A program made the position numbers and the translations under genes. Source: Amycolatopsis sp. CA-126428 (GTDB lineage Bacteria > Actinomycetota > Actinomycetes > Mycobacteriales > Pseudonocardiaceae). Taken from it: a stretch of 64,000 nucleotides of DNA. The first letter of the stretch is position 1, and the number at the start of each line of letters is the position of its first letter. Below are positions 40,990 through 51,800 of the stretch, one piece after another. The notes under the pieces are model-generated. The model was not told the DNA's origin. It ran no database searches and saw nothing but the letters and a program-made list of their open reading frames with translations. The stretch covers positions 1 through 64,000 of the forward strand of contig NZ_PPHF01000164.1 of the NCBI RefSeq assembly GCF_002904335.1. Reading direction: 5' to 3'.

Positions 40990-41802
40990 ATGAAGCGGAA
41001 TCTGAAGCGGGCGGCCGTTTACGGGGTGGCGGGTCTCGCCACCGCGGCGATCGGGGCATCGACGGCGAGCGCCCTCGCCGAAGACGGCCAGGAAAACCAC
41101 GACGTGAAGCCGGTCCCGGCCGCACCTCAGGCGGCCGCGGTTCCGCAGCAGGCTCCTCCCGTCGTCGCCGCTCCGCCGGCGAAGATCGCCACGCCGCAGC
41201 ACACGGTCGACGGGCCGAAGCAGCCGGAGCCGCCGCGGCACGTGGTGCCCGCGGCGGCGCACCGCCCGGCCGTCGCGGCGGCGCGGCCGATCCTGCCGGC
41301 GCAGCCGGCCGCGAAACACGCCAAATCGCCGTCGCGGCCCCGCTCTTCGGCGGCGCAGAAGACGGTCGACGCGTCGACCACCCGGTACATCGTGCGGGCC
41401 GCGGCCCAGGCCTCCGCGCCGGCGGTCAAGACGCCGGAGGGCCGGCCGGCCCCCGCCGCGACGACCGATCAAGGACTCGACGAAGCCGTCAAGGCGGTCG
41501 GCGTCGCGCACCAGGCCGTCCGGGACGCGGAAAAGACCTTCGACGAGGCGGGCAGGGCGCTCCACCAGGCCAAGGACACGCTCGGCAAGACGAAGGCGGA
41601 TCTCAAGAAGATCCGCGACGGCCTCAAGACCAAGAAGGGACCGTGCGACGACGCGCCCGTGCGGAAGACCGAGCACGGGAAGCGGACTGCCGGCGAGCAC
41701 GGCAAGGTGGTCTCGAAGACCGCGTCCGTCACGTCCGGCGGCGTGTCCGCGTCCTCGACCGCGACGGCGACCAACGGCACCGTCTCCGCGACGGCGTGGT
41801 GA
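40990..41802 (+). CDS. Exported Ala/Pro/Lys-rich protein of unknown function
   Basis: A 270-residue protein with a signal peptide (1-29, ending STASALA). Residues 30-135 are low complexity, rich in Ala, Pro and Gln. Residues about 155-205 form a charged coiled-coil-like helix (AVRDAEKTFDEAGRALHQAK). The end is Ser/Thr/Val-rich (SGGVSASSTATATNGTVSAT), a beta-prone tail. Two thirds are disordered, which suggests a wall-spanning or surface protein. A 4-bp gap separates it from the small membrane protein gene behind it. I recognise no family. Confidence 0.7.
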   Translation: MKRNLKRAAVYGVAGLATAAIGASTASALAEDGQENHDVKPVPAAPQAAAVPQQAPPVVAAPPAKIATPQHTVDGPKQPEPPRHVVPAAAHRPAVAAARPILPAQPAAKHAKSPSRPRSSAAQKTVDASTTRYIVRAAAQASAPAVKTPEGRPAPAATTDQGLDEAVKAVGVAHQAVRDAEKTFDEAGRALHQAKDTLGKTKADLKKIRDGLKTKKGPCDDAPVRKTEHGKRTAGEHGKVVSKTASVTSGGVSASSTATATNGTVSATAW

Positions 41803-41806
41803 CGTC

Positions 41807-42145
41807 GTGAGCACGGCATTGGCCGAGGAGCCGGCGCTCGACGACGCTTACTACATCGTGATCCCGGAGCAGGTGTGGCTCGGGCAGAAGGCGCCGGTCG
41901 AGGAGCGGGACCGCGGCGAGGAGATCTCCGAGACGTACTACCTGCCGCCGCTCGAGCCGAGGGCGCCGCTCGGCCTCGGCGCGGTGACGGGAATCGGTGG
42001 CGTGTCGGGCTCGCTGGTGTTCGGCATCGTCGCCGGCGCGCTCGCCACCTCGCCGCTCGGCCTGGCCGCCGGCGTCGCGGCGGGCATCTTCGGCGGCCTG
42101 ATGGGCAGTTCGCTCGCCGAGGAAATCCACGACCGCAAGCACTGA
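41807..42145 (+). CDS. Small membrane protein with glycine-rich hairpin
   Basis: A 112-residue protein starting at GTG. An acidic N-terminal half (EERDRGEEISETYYLPP) precedes one long or two short glycine-zipper helices (GAVTGIGGVSGSLVFGIVAG, then GLAAGVAAGIFGGLMG). It resembles small glycine-zipper membrane proteins but I cannot name a family. It is cotranscribed with the Ala/Pro-rich protein gene and precedes the MoxR operon. Confidence 0.68.
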   Translation: MSTALAEEPALDDAYYIVIPEQVWLGQKAPVEERDRGEEISETYYLPPLEPRAPLGLGAVTGIGGVSGSLVFGIVAGALATSPLGLAAGVAAGIFGGLMGSSLAEEIHDRKH

Positions 42146-42181
42146 GATTCGCACTGCCGCAGGAAGGGAGAAGCGGTCGAC

Positions 42182-42214
42182 GAACCCGGGACCGGTCCCC
42201 GGAAGCCGGCGCTA
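42182..42214 (+). promoter_or_regulatory. 33-bp element with GGGACCGGTCCC palindrome, copy 2
   Basis: Same block as 31047-31079, with 27 of 33 identities. The 12-bp core palindrome at 42188-42199 is intact. It lies about 60 bp upstream of the MoxR gene start. Read as a promoter, -35 GGGACC and -10 CGCTAC are 16-17 bp apart. Confidence 0.6.
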
Positions 42215-42274
42215 CGGTCGGCCGGATCCGTACCTCGGAAAAAGAGGGCAGGTTCGACGAGGTGGGGAGACACC

Positions 42275-43234
<960 letters not shown>

Positions 43235-43236
43235 CC

Positions 43237-44382
43237 ATGCGGCCGACCGCGCGCGGGGCCGCCGTCCTCGGGGTGTCCGTGCTGCTCGTCGCGGCGGCGG
43301 AGTGGGCGGGCTACCCGCTGTTCCGCGTGCTCGGCGCGATCGGGCTCGGCGCCCTGCTCGCCGCCGTCGCCGTCACCGCCCGCGGGATGCGGGTGGCGGT
43401 CTCCCGGGTCGTCTACCCGGACCGCGTCGAGCGAGGCCGGCCGGCCCTGGCGAAGCTGCGGGTCCGCAATCTCGCCGGCCGGCCCCAGCCGGGCTTCGCC
43501 GCGTGGGACCACGCCGGCGGGAGTACCCGGTCGGTCCAGGTGCGCGCGCTGGCCGAGGGGGCGGAAGCGACGTACCAGTACGAGCTTCCGACCGGGACCC
43601 GAGGACTGCTGGCCGTCGGGCCGCTGACGCTGCTGCGCGCGGATCCCTTCGGTCTCGCCCGCAACCGGCACCCGGCGGGCGAAATCGCGACGCTGTGGGT
43701 GTATCCGCGCACGTACCCGGCGCGCGCCCGGACCGGCGGCTTCCCCCGGCACCACCACGACGGCGCCACCACCGACGACTCGCTGCGGGGCTCGCTGGAC
43801 CTCCGCGACGTCCGCGAGTACCAGCCCGGCGACGAAGTCCGGCACCTGCACTGGAAAGCGACCGCGCGGACCGGCCGGATGATGGTCCGCGACTACGCCG
43901 ACCCGGAGCAGCCGCGCTTCACCCTGCTGCTCGACACCCGGGGCGATGCGTTGCCACCGGCCGTCTTCGAGGAAGCCGTCGATCTCGCGGCGTCACTGCT
44001 CGCCGCGTCCGCCACGGCCGGGCACCACAGCCGGCTGGTCACCTCGGGCGGTGCCGACCTCGCGACTTCCGGCGGCCCGCTCGCGGTCCGGCAGCTGCTC
44101 GACGAGCTGTGCCAGGTACGCCAGGACACCGGCGCCGAGCAGGCGCTCGTGCCGGGTGTGCTGTCCGCCGTCCGGCACCGGGGTGGCTGCCTGACGGTCG
44201 TGACGTCGGGATCGGGCGGCCCCGGCGCGCTCGGTGGCCTCGCCGGGCTGCGCGCGCGGTATTCGTCGGTTTTCGTCCTGGACCTGGGTTCCGGCGGCGT
44301 CCCGCCGGTGGTTCCCGGCGCGCGGGTGCTCGGCGCCGGCAGCGCCGCGGACGCCGTGCGCCGGTGGAACGAGGTGGTGTGA
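43237..44382 (+). CDS. DUF58 membrane-anchored protein
   Basis: A 381-residue protein with two hydrophobic segments at about 8-50 and a DUF58 core: DLRDVREYQPGDEVRHLHWKA at about 187-207 is the family signature. A VWA-like region (FTLLLDTRGDAL) follows and would bind metal or partner protein. It is the usual MoxR client in such operons, linked to envelope or stress functions. Its stop overlaps the next start (TGATG), so production of the two membrane proteins is coupled. Confidence 0.9.
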   Translation: MRPTARGAAVLGVSVLLVAAAEWAGYPLFRVLGAIGLGALLAAVAVTARGMRVAVSRVVYPDRVERGRPALAKLRVRNLAGRPQPGFAAWDHAGGSTRSVQVRALAEGAEATYQYELPTGTRGLLAVGPLTLLRADPFGLARNRHPAGEIATLWVYPRTYPARARTGGFPRHHHDGATTDDSLRGSLDLRDVREYQPGDEVRHLHWKATARTGRMMVRDYADPEQPRFTLLLDTRGDALPPAVFEEAVDLAASLLAASATAGHHSRLVTSGGADLATSGGPLAVRQLLDELCQVRQDTGAEQALVPGVLSAVRHRGGCLTVVTSGSGGPGALGGLAGLRARYSSVFVLDLGSGGVPPVVPGARVLGAGSAADAVRRWNEVV

Positions 44383-46520
44383 TGCCCGGCCGGTCCGCCG
44401 CGCTGTGCGTGCTGCTCGCCACCGTCGTCGCGGGCCTGTTCTTCGTGCCGGTGTTCGGGGTGACGGCGTTGCTCGCACCGCTCCTGGTCCCCGCCGCGGT
44501 GCTGTTCGGGGTCGCCCGGCTGTGTGCGCGCACCGAGGCGCTCACCGCGTGGCGCCCGCTGCTGCTCCTCCTGGCCGGGCTGCTCGCGGTCGTCGAGACC
44601 GTGCTCTTTCCGACGACCGCGGCCGGGCTGCCCACCGGCGAAACGGTGTCCGCGCTGGCGTCCGGGGTCACCGGATCCTGGCGGCTGACCCTGCAATCGA
44701 CCTGGCCGGCGCGGCCGTCGCCGGACCAGCTGCTGTTCGTCCCGTTGCTGGCCGTGGCGGCCGGGGTGCTCGGAACCGAACTGGTGCTGCGCGTCCGGAA
44801 GCCGATGGTGGCGCTGATCCCGAGTTTCGCGGTGGTCGTCGTGAGCCAGCTTTACGTTGCGCTGTCCGGACTCGCGGCCGTCGCCGCCGGGCTCGGGTAC
44901 GCGGCGGTCGTGGGCGCGTTGCTGGTCCTGAGCCGTCCGGGCGCGGAGAAGCCGGCGGGCCGGGCCCGCCGGAGAGCGCCGGCGTTCGCGTCGGGGGTGC
45001 CGGTGGTGATCGTCGGGCTGGCCGCGGCGGCCGCGGCCGGGATGCTGCTTCCCGCGCCGGGGCCGGCGTTTTCGCTGAAGCAGGACCAGCCGGCGCAGGT
45101 GAGCGGGCGCGTGACCGGGCCGTTGGACGACATCGCCGACCGGCTGCAGCACCCCGACGTGCCGCTGTTCTCCGTCCGCGGCGACGCGCGGCCCGACCGG
45201 TGGCCGCTGGTCGTGCTCGACACCTTCGACGGAGTCAACTGGACGCCGGGCGGCCACTACCGGCGGCTCGGCGCGGAGTTGCCGCGGAGCCCGTTGGTGA
45301 CCGTGCCGTCCCGGGAACGGACGGCGACGATCCGGCTCGGCGACCTCGACGGGCCGTGGCTGCCGAGCCAGACCTGGCCGGCCGCGGTCAGCGGCGCCGA
45401 TCCGCTGGTCGAGGAGTCGCAGGGCTCGCTGTGGCTGCCACGCCCGGCCGGCGAGTACCGGCTGAGCTGGTGGGAACCGCAGGTCCCGGTCGCCGACCTC
45501 GCGGCCGCCGCCATCGACCAGCGGGCCCCGGGCGGGCTCGGCGCGATCGGCGAGCCGCCCGCGGACGTCGAGGCGATGGCGCGGGCCGCGGCCGGCGGCT
45601 TGCACCCCGGTTTCCAGGCGGCGCTCACCTTGGAACGGTTCTTCCGCGAGGGCTACCACACCGCGGCGGGCCCCGGCCTGCCGAGCGGCCACGGCTGGCC
45701 GCAGCTGCGCAAGTTCCTGATCGAGACGCGCCGCGGGACGAGCGAGCAGTTCGCGGCCGCGTACGTCGCACTGGCGCGGATCGTCGGCATCCCGGCCCGC
45801 CTGGTCGTCGGCTTCCGCAGCCCGGCCGGGCCGGCCGCGGGCGGCGGCTACACCGTCCGCAACGGCGATGTCCTGGCCTGGCCCGAGGTGGCGGTCGCCG
45901 GGGCCGGCTGGGTGCCGCTGGATCCGACCGGCACGACCCGCCTCGGCGGTGCCGGTGGCCCGGCCGGTCTTTCCGAGGTCACCGCCCAGGCCCGGGCCCA
46001 GCTGCCGCCGGCGGCGCAGCAGCGCGACGCCCCGGTCGCACCGGTCAAGGGTCCCGGCGACGCGGGTGGTGGGGACACCGGCGACCGGTCGTTCCCGGTG
46101 CTCTGGGTACTCGCCGGGCCGGCCGCGTTCCTGCCGGCTTGGCTCGTGGGGGTGCCGCTGGCCAAGCTCCTGCGTTCGTGGCGCCGACGGCGCAGGGCGG
46201 GGTCCGGCGCGGTGCTCGGTGCCTGGCTCGAGGCCCGCGACCGCCTCCGCGACCACAGTGTTCCGTGGACGGCAGGGATGACGGCGCGTGACCTGGCGTC
46301 GGCCGCCCGGCGGCTCGGCAATCCGTCCATAGTGGACGGCTTGCACGCACTGGGCGGCACCGTGGATCAGGTCCTGTGGTCCGGCGATGTTCCGGGCGCG
46401 CATGCGGGTTCCGAGGCGTGGGCCGCGGTCCGCACGGTCCGGCGCGGCTTGGCCGGTCGCGGTCCGCGTCTCCGCCTGCGTGCGGCGCTCGATCCCCGCA
46501 CACTCCGGTCCCGGGAATGA
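44382..46520 (+). CDS. TgpA-like membrane protein with degenerate transglutaminase domain
   Basis: A 712-residue protein: six or seven membrane helices in residues 1-235, an outer domain with a transglutaminase-like fold (about 380-520), one more helix near 575-600 and a cytoplasmic tail. In the usual triad the Cys stands in GTCEQF and the His in AHAWPE. Here the motifs are GTSEQF (Ser454) and DVLAWPE (Leu498); only Asp514 in PLDPTG is kept. Catalysis by the classical mechanism is therefore not possible. It may bind peptidoglycan or protein strands. It is the last gene of the MoxR-DUF58 operon. Confidence 0.87.
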   Translation: MPGRSAALCVLLATVVAGLFFVPVFGVTALLAPLLVPAAVLFGVARLCARTEALTAWRPLLLLLAGLLAVVETVLFPTTAAGLPTGETVSALASGVTGSWRLTLQSTWPARPSPDQLLFVPLLAVAAGVLGTELVLRVRKPMVALIPSFAVVVVSQLYVALSGLAAVAAGLGYAAVVGALLVLSRPGAEKPAGRARRRAPAFASGVPVVIVGLAAAAAAGMLLPAPGPAFSLKQDQPAQVSGRVTGPLDDIADRLQHPDVPLFSVRGDARPDRWPLVVLDTFDGVNWTPGGHYRRLGAELPRSPLVTVPSRERTATIRLGDLDGPWLPSQTWPAAVSGADPLVEESQGSLWLPRPAGEYRLSWWEPQVPVADLAAAAIDQRAPGGLGAIGEPPADVEAMARAAAGGLHPGFQAALTLERFFREGYHTAAGPGLPSGHGWPQLRKFLIETRRGTSEQFAAAYVALARIVGIPARLVVGFRSPAGPAAGGGYTVRNGDVLAWPEVAVAGAGWVPLDPTGTTRLGGAGGPAGLSEVTAQARAQLPPAAQQRDAPVAPVKGPGDAGGGDTGDRSFPVLWVLAGPAAFLPAWLVGVPLAKLLRSWRRRRRAGSGAVLGAWLEARDRLRDHSVPWTAGMTARDLASAARRLGNPSIVDGLHALGGTVDQVLWSGDVPGAHAGSEAWAAVRTVRRGLAGRGPRLRLRAALDPRTLRSRE

Positions 46521-46651
46521 AATCGCGTAGTTCCCCGTCTCGAACGCCTTCAGCACCGCATCCGGCCGTTGTTCCGGGTGGGCCGCAGGTGCTATACCGG
46601 CAGCAGCCCGGTGTCGCACCGACGCGACGCCACGAACGACCGGAGTGTCTG

Positions 46652-48793
46652 GTGGCCAACCGTGCTGTGCGCTCGTCCACCCTGGTCGCGGCCCTGACCG
46701 CGCCCGTGCTCCTGCTGGGGACCGCGACCGCGGTGGCCGCTCCCGGGTTTCCGCCCGGGCGGCAGCTGACGATCGAGACCGTGTCGAACCCGCGGCCCGC
46801 GCTCGTCAGCGGGGGACAGGTCCTGGTCAGGATCGTCCCGGCGGAAAAGCGGGTCACCGTCAGCGCCAACGGCCACGACGTCACCTCGAGTTTCCACGCC
46901 CAGCCGGACGGCAGCCTGCTCGGCCTGGTCACCGGCCTGCGCGACGGCGCCAACGACCTGAGCGCCCGGACGGGCCCGGGTCAGTGGGCGCACCTGCGCG
47001 TCACCAACCACCCGATCACCGGGCCCGTCTTCTCCGGCGCGCAGCAGCTCCCGTTCTACTGCGAGACCACGGCGTTCGGCCTGCCCGCCGCGTCGCAGCC
47101 GTTCTGCGGCGCGCCGACCCAGGTGAGCTACCAGTACCGGACGACCGCCGGGGCGTTCGCGCCGCTGGCGGACCCGGCGGCCCGGCCCGCGGACCTCGCG
47201 ACGGCGACGGTCGGCGGGCACGCGGTGCCGTACGTGGTCCGCGTCGAACGCGGCACGATCGATCGTGCCGTCTACGAGATGGCGGCGCTCTACGACGGCG
47301 CGCCGTCGCCGGTCGCGCCGGAAGGCGGCTGGAACGGGAAGCTGGTCTACACCTTCGGCGGCGGCTGCAACGCGGGCTACCACCAGGGCAGCTCGACCGG
47401 CGGGGTCGTCAACGACCTGTTCCTGGCCCGGGGCTACGCGGTCGCGTCGTCGACCCTGAACGTGCTCGACACCAACTGCAGCCCGATCATCTCGGCCGAG
47501 GCGGCGATGATGGTCAAGGAACACTTCGTCGAGACCTACGGCCCGGTCGCGCACACCATCGGCTGGGGTGGCTCGGGCGGCGCGATCCAGCAGTACGACA
47601 TCGCGGAGAACTACCCCGGCATCGTCGACGGCATCATCCCCGGCGTCTCGTTCCCGGACCCGCTGAGCACCGGCGGCCCGGTGTCGGACTGCCGCTTGCT
47701 GGAGCGGTACTTCGCCGGGCCGGGCGCGTCGTTCACGGCGGCGCAGAAGCAGGCTGTGGCGGGCTTCGGCAGCTACGACACCTGCGTCTCCTGGGACAAG
47801 ACCTTCGCCAGCCGCGCCACCGCGACCGGCAGCTGCAACGCGGCCATCCCGGTCGCGGCGCGGTGGGACCCGGTCACCAACCCGCGCGGGGTCAAGTGCA
47901 ACTCCAACGAGCAGCTGGTCAACCAGCTCGGGCGGGACCCGAAGACCGGGTTCGTGCGCAGCCCGCTGGACACCACGGGCGTGCAGTACGGCCTGAACGC
48001 GCTGACGGCCGGCACGATCACCGCCGCGCAGTTCGCCGATCTCAACGCCGCCATCGGTGGCCTCGACTACACCGGAACGCCCGTGCCGCAACGGATCGCG
48101 GCCGACCCGAAGGCCCTGGACGCGGTGTACGCCGACGACCTCGTGAACTCCGCGTCGCAAGGCCTGCGGGAAACGCCGATCATCGACCAGCGGACCGATC
48201 TCGACTTCGCCGGCTTCGGCAACGACATCCACACCACCGAGTGGTCTTACGTCATGCGGCAACGGCTTCTGCGGGCCAACGGCACGGCGGGCAACCAGGT
48301 CATCATCGAGAACCATCCCACCGCGGCCGAAGCCGGGGCGGCCAGTGCCTACGAGCTCGACGCGATGGACCGCTGGCTGACCGCGATCGACGCCGACCGT
48401 TCGCACCGCGGCCGCCGGCAGAAGGTGCTGGCGAACCGGCCGGGCGATCTCGGCGACGGGTGCTACCTGTCGGCCGCGTCGCGGATCACCGAGAAGCTGA
48501 CGTACCCCGCGAGCGGCCAGTGCGGCGCGCAGTACCCGGTGGCGGCCAACACCCGGATGGTCGCCGGGGAGGGCCTGGCCCTCGACGTGCTGAAGTGCCG
48601 GCTCAAGCCGCTGGACTTCCGCGACTACCCGGTCACCTTCACCGCCGCGGACCGGCAACGGCTGCGGGCAGCGTTCCCCGGCGGGGTGTGCGACTACCGC
48701 CGCCCGGGTATCGGGCAGCGTCCCCCGATCGGGACGTGGCTGAGCTACGGCGACGAACGGACCGGCACCACCTCGCCGACGCCGCCGCGGTGA
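46652..48793 (+). CDS. Secreted DUF6351 esterase-like protein
   Basis: A 713-residue secreted protein starting at GTG with GGAG upstream; signal peptide 1-31 ends TAVAA. A beta domain (about 35-130) is followed by an alpha/beta-hydrolase core: KLVYTFGGGCNAGYHQG on the oxyanion side and GWGGSGGAIQQYDIAENYPG with the likely nucleophile Ser. A tannase-like Cys-rich lid region (DCRLLERYF, DTCVSWDK, GSCNAAIP) lies between core parts. It belongs to DUF6351 and resembles 3HB-oligomer hydrolases or tannases; the substrate is unknown. It ends 19 bp before the PKS gene on the same strand. Confidence 0.8.
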   Translation: MANRAVRSSTLVAALTAPVLLLGTATAVAAPGFPPGRQLTIETVSNPRPALVSGGQVLVRIVPAEKRVTVSANGHDVTSSFHAQPDGSLLGLVTGLRDGANDLSARTGPGQWAHLRVTNHPITGPVFSGAQQLPFYCETTAFGLPAASQPFCGAPTQVSYQYRTTAGAFAPLADPAARPADLATATVGGHAVPYVVRVERGTIDRAVYEMAALYDGAPSPVAPEGGWNGKLVYTFGGGCNAGYHQGSSTGGVVNDLFLARGYAVASSTLNVLDTNCSPIISAEAAMMVKEHFVETYGPVAHTIGWGGSGGAIQQYDIAENYPGIVDGIIPGVSFPDPLSTGGPVSDCRLLERYFAGPGASFTAAQKQAVAGFGSYDTCVSWDKTFASRATATGSCNAAIPVAARWDPVTNPRGVKCNSNEQLVNQLGRDPKTGFVRSPLDTTGVQYGLNALTAGTITAAQFADLNAAIGGLDYTGTPVPQRIAADPKALDAVYADDLVNSASQGLRETPIIDQRTDLDFAGFGNDIHTTEWSYVMRQRLLRANGTAGNQVIIENHPTAAEAGAASAYELDAMDRWLTAIDADRSHRGRRQKVLANRPGDLGDGCYLSAASRITEKLTYPASGQCGAQYPVAANTRMVAGEGLALDVLKCRLKPLDFRDYPVTFTAADRQRLRAAFPGGVCDYRRPGIGQRPPIGTWLSYGDERTGTTSPTPPR

Positions 48794-48812
48794 TTGCGGT
48801 ATACCCGGAGCA

Positions 48813-51800
48813 GTGGAAGAAATCCGGGCCGAGTTCCTCAGGCCGCTGCTGACGTCGTTGTCCGCGCACCCCGCCGACCGCCCGGCTTTCTCCGACGGGC
48901 GGCGGACGCTGACCTACGGTGAGCTGGCCGGCGCCAGTGCCGATCTCGCCGCGGCGCTCGGCGTGTCCCGGGGCGATCGCGTGCTGATCCACGTCGGCAA
49001 CCGCGTCGAGTTCGTCGTGTCGCTGCTGGCGGTGCTGCGGGCGGCGGCCGTCGGGGTGCCGGTGAGCGTGCGATCGACGGAGGCCGAGCTCGCCCACTTC
49101 GCCGACGACTCGGGGGCGACGCTCCTGATCACCGAGGCCCGGCACGCCGAGCCGGCGCGGCGGCTGCGTCCGGGCCTGCGGGTGCTCTTCGTCGAGGAGC
49201 CGCCGCCGGCAGCGGGACCGCCGCGGGACGACCTCGGGCTGGACGAACCCGCTTGGCTGCTCTACACCTCCGGCACCACCGGACGGCCGAAAGGCGTTCT
49301 CCTTTCGCAGCGCGCGGTGCTGTGGTCGACCGCCGCCGCGTACGTCCCCGTGTTCGGGATCGAGGCCGGAGACACCGTAGTGTGGCCGCTGCCGCTCCAC
49401 CACGCCTACGCCCTGTCGCTCGCTTTCACCACCACGATCGCGCTCGGCGCCCACACCCGGCTCGCCGACGGCTGCTCGCCGGAGTTGCTCGCCCAGCACC
49501 CGGGTTGCGTGCTCGCCGGGGTGCCGGCCACCTACCTCCGGCTCCGCCAGGAGGCCGACGGCCCGGTCGTCTCGCCGAGGCTGTGCCTGACCGGCGGTGC
49601 GCCGTGCACGCCGGCGACCCGCGCCGCGGTCCGGGAGCTGTTCGGCCTGTCCCTCGTCGACGGCTACGGGAGCACCGAGACGGGCGGAAAGGTCGCGGTG
49701 GAGCGCCCCGGCGAACCGGGACTGGTCCCGGTGCCCGGCATGGAGGTCCGGATCGACGCGGGGGAGGTGCTCGTCCGCGGCCCGGGCCTGATGCTGGGCT
49801 ACCACGGGCAGACCGAGTCGCCGGTGCGGGACGGCTGGTACCGCACCGGTGACGCCGGCCGGTTCGAAGACGGCCGGCTGGTGCTGGCCGGCCGCGTCGA
49901 CGACGTGATCGTGTGCGGGGGCCAGAACGTCCACCCCACCGAGATCGAGGCCGTGCTGGAGGAGTCCCCATCGGTGCGGGAGGTCCTCGTCACCGGCCGG
50001 CCCGACGACGTCGTCGGGCAGGTGCCGGTGGCGTTCGTGGTCGCCGGGCCGGACGGCTTCGACGCCGAGGAACTGCGCCGCCTCTGCCTCAGCCGGCTTT
50101 CGCTGCACAAGGTGCCGGTGGCCTACCTCGAAGTCGACGCGATCCCGCGGACGGCGTCGGGCAAACCGAAGCGGCACGCGATGGCGAGCGCGCCGGAACA
50201 GCCGGACCTCGCCGCGGTGGTGCGGGCCGAGCTGACGGCCCTCTGCGGCCACGACGGCGGCGACGGGTGGCGGGACCGGCCGTTCACCGACCTCGGCTTG
50301 TCCTCCCTGGCCGGCGTGCAGTTCCGGCACCGGATCACCGCGCTGACCGGGGTGCCCGTCCCGCACTCGCTGATCTACGACTTCCCCACGCCGGGCGCGG
50401 TGATCGCCGAGCTGACGCGCCTGGGCTCGGCGAGCCCGGCGGAGCCGCCGCGCGCGAGCCCGGCGCCGTCGGCGGAACCGATCGCCGTCGTGGCGATGGC
50501 GTGCCGGTTCCCCGGCGGGGTGCGCTCGCCGGAGGACCTGTGGCGGCTCGTGGCGGACCGGGTGGACGCGACGGGGGAGTTCCCCGCCGACCGCGGCTGG
50601 GACGTGGCGGGGTTGTACGACCCCGATCCGGACCGGCTCGGCCACTCGGTGACCCGCCGCGGCGGGTTCCTCGACGGGTTCGCGGACTTCGACGCCGGGA
50701 TGTTCGGCATCTCGCCGCGGGAGGCCCTTGCCACCGACCCGCAGCAGCGGCTGCTGCTGGAAACGTCCTGGGAGGCGTTCGAGCGGGCCGGCATCGACGT
50801 CGCGACGCTGCGCGGCAGCGCCACGGGCGTGTTCGTCGGCGTCATGAACGAGGACTACGCGAGCCGGTTCACCACCTCCCACGAACTCGAGGCGTGGCTG
50901 GGCATCGGCTCCTCGCACGCGGTGGCCTCGGGCGGGCTCTCCTACACCTTCGGGCTCACCGGGCCCGCTCTCACGGTCGACACGGCCTGCTCGTCGTCGC
51001 TGGTCGCGCTGCACCTGGCCGTGAAGGCGCTGCGCGACGGGGAGTGTTCGCTCGCGGTGGCCGGCGGGTCCACGGTGATGGCCACCCCGCGGACCTTCGT
51101 CGCCTTCAGCCGGCAGCGCGGCCTCTCCCCGGACGGCCGCTGCCGGTCCTACGCCGCCGGCGCGGACGGCACGGCGTGGTCGGAGGGCGCCGGCGTGATC
51201 CTGCTGGAACGGCTGTCCGACGCCCAGCGGCACGGGCACCCGGTGCTGGCCGTGCTGAGCGGCACCGCGGTGAACTCCGACGGCGCCTCGAACGGCCTGA
51301 CCGCGCCCAGCGGACGCGCCCAGCAGGCGCTGATCGCGGCGGCGCTCGCGGACGCGGGGCTGACCGCGGCGGACGTCGACGCCGTCGAAGGGCACGGGAC
51401 GGGAACGCCGCTGGGCGACCCGATCGAGGCGGACGCGCTGATGGCGGCGTATGGGCGTGGCCCGCGCCGGGAGCCGCTCTGGCTGGGCTCGGTGAAGTCG
51501 AACATCGGCCACACCCAGGCCGCCGCCGGGATCGCGGGGGTGATCAAGGTGGTGACGGCGTTGCAGCACGAGCAACTGCCGGCGTCGCTGCACGCGGACG
51601 AGCCGAGCCCGCACGTCGACTGGGCCTCCGGCGAGGTGCGGCTGCTGGCGGAAGCCCGGCCGTGGCCGCACACGGATCGCGTCCGCCGGGCCGGGGTGTC
51701 GGCCTTCGGGATCGGCGGCACCAACGCGCACGTGATCGTCGAGGAGGCACCGCGGCCGTCGCAGCCGCCGGCCCGTCGGCCGTTCCCCGAGGCGCCCTGG

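Noticed and set aside
48813..50500. ACP1 of the PKS as inactive because the Asp of the DSL motif is missing
   Set aside because: The residue before the attachment Ser is Ser instead of Asp, but Ser498 itself and the surrounding fold are present; some active carriers vary here.
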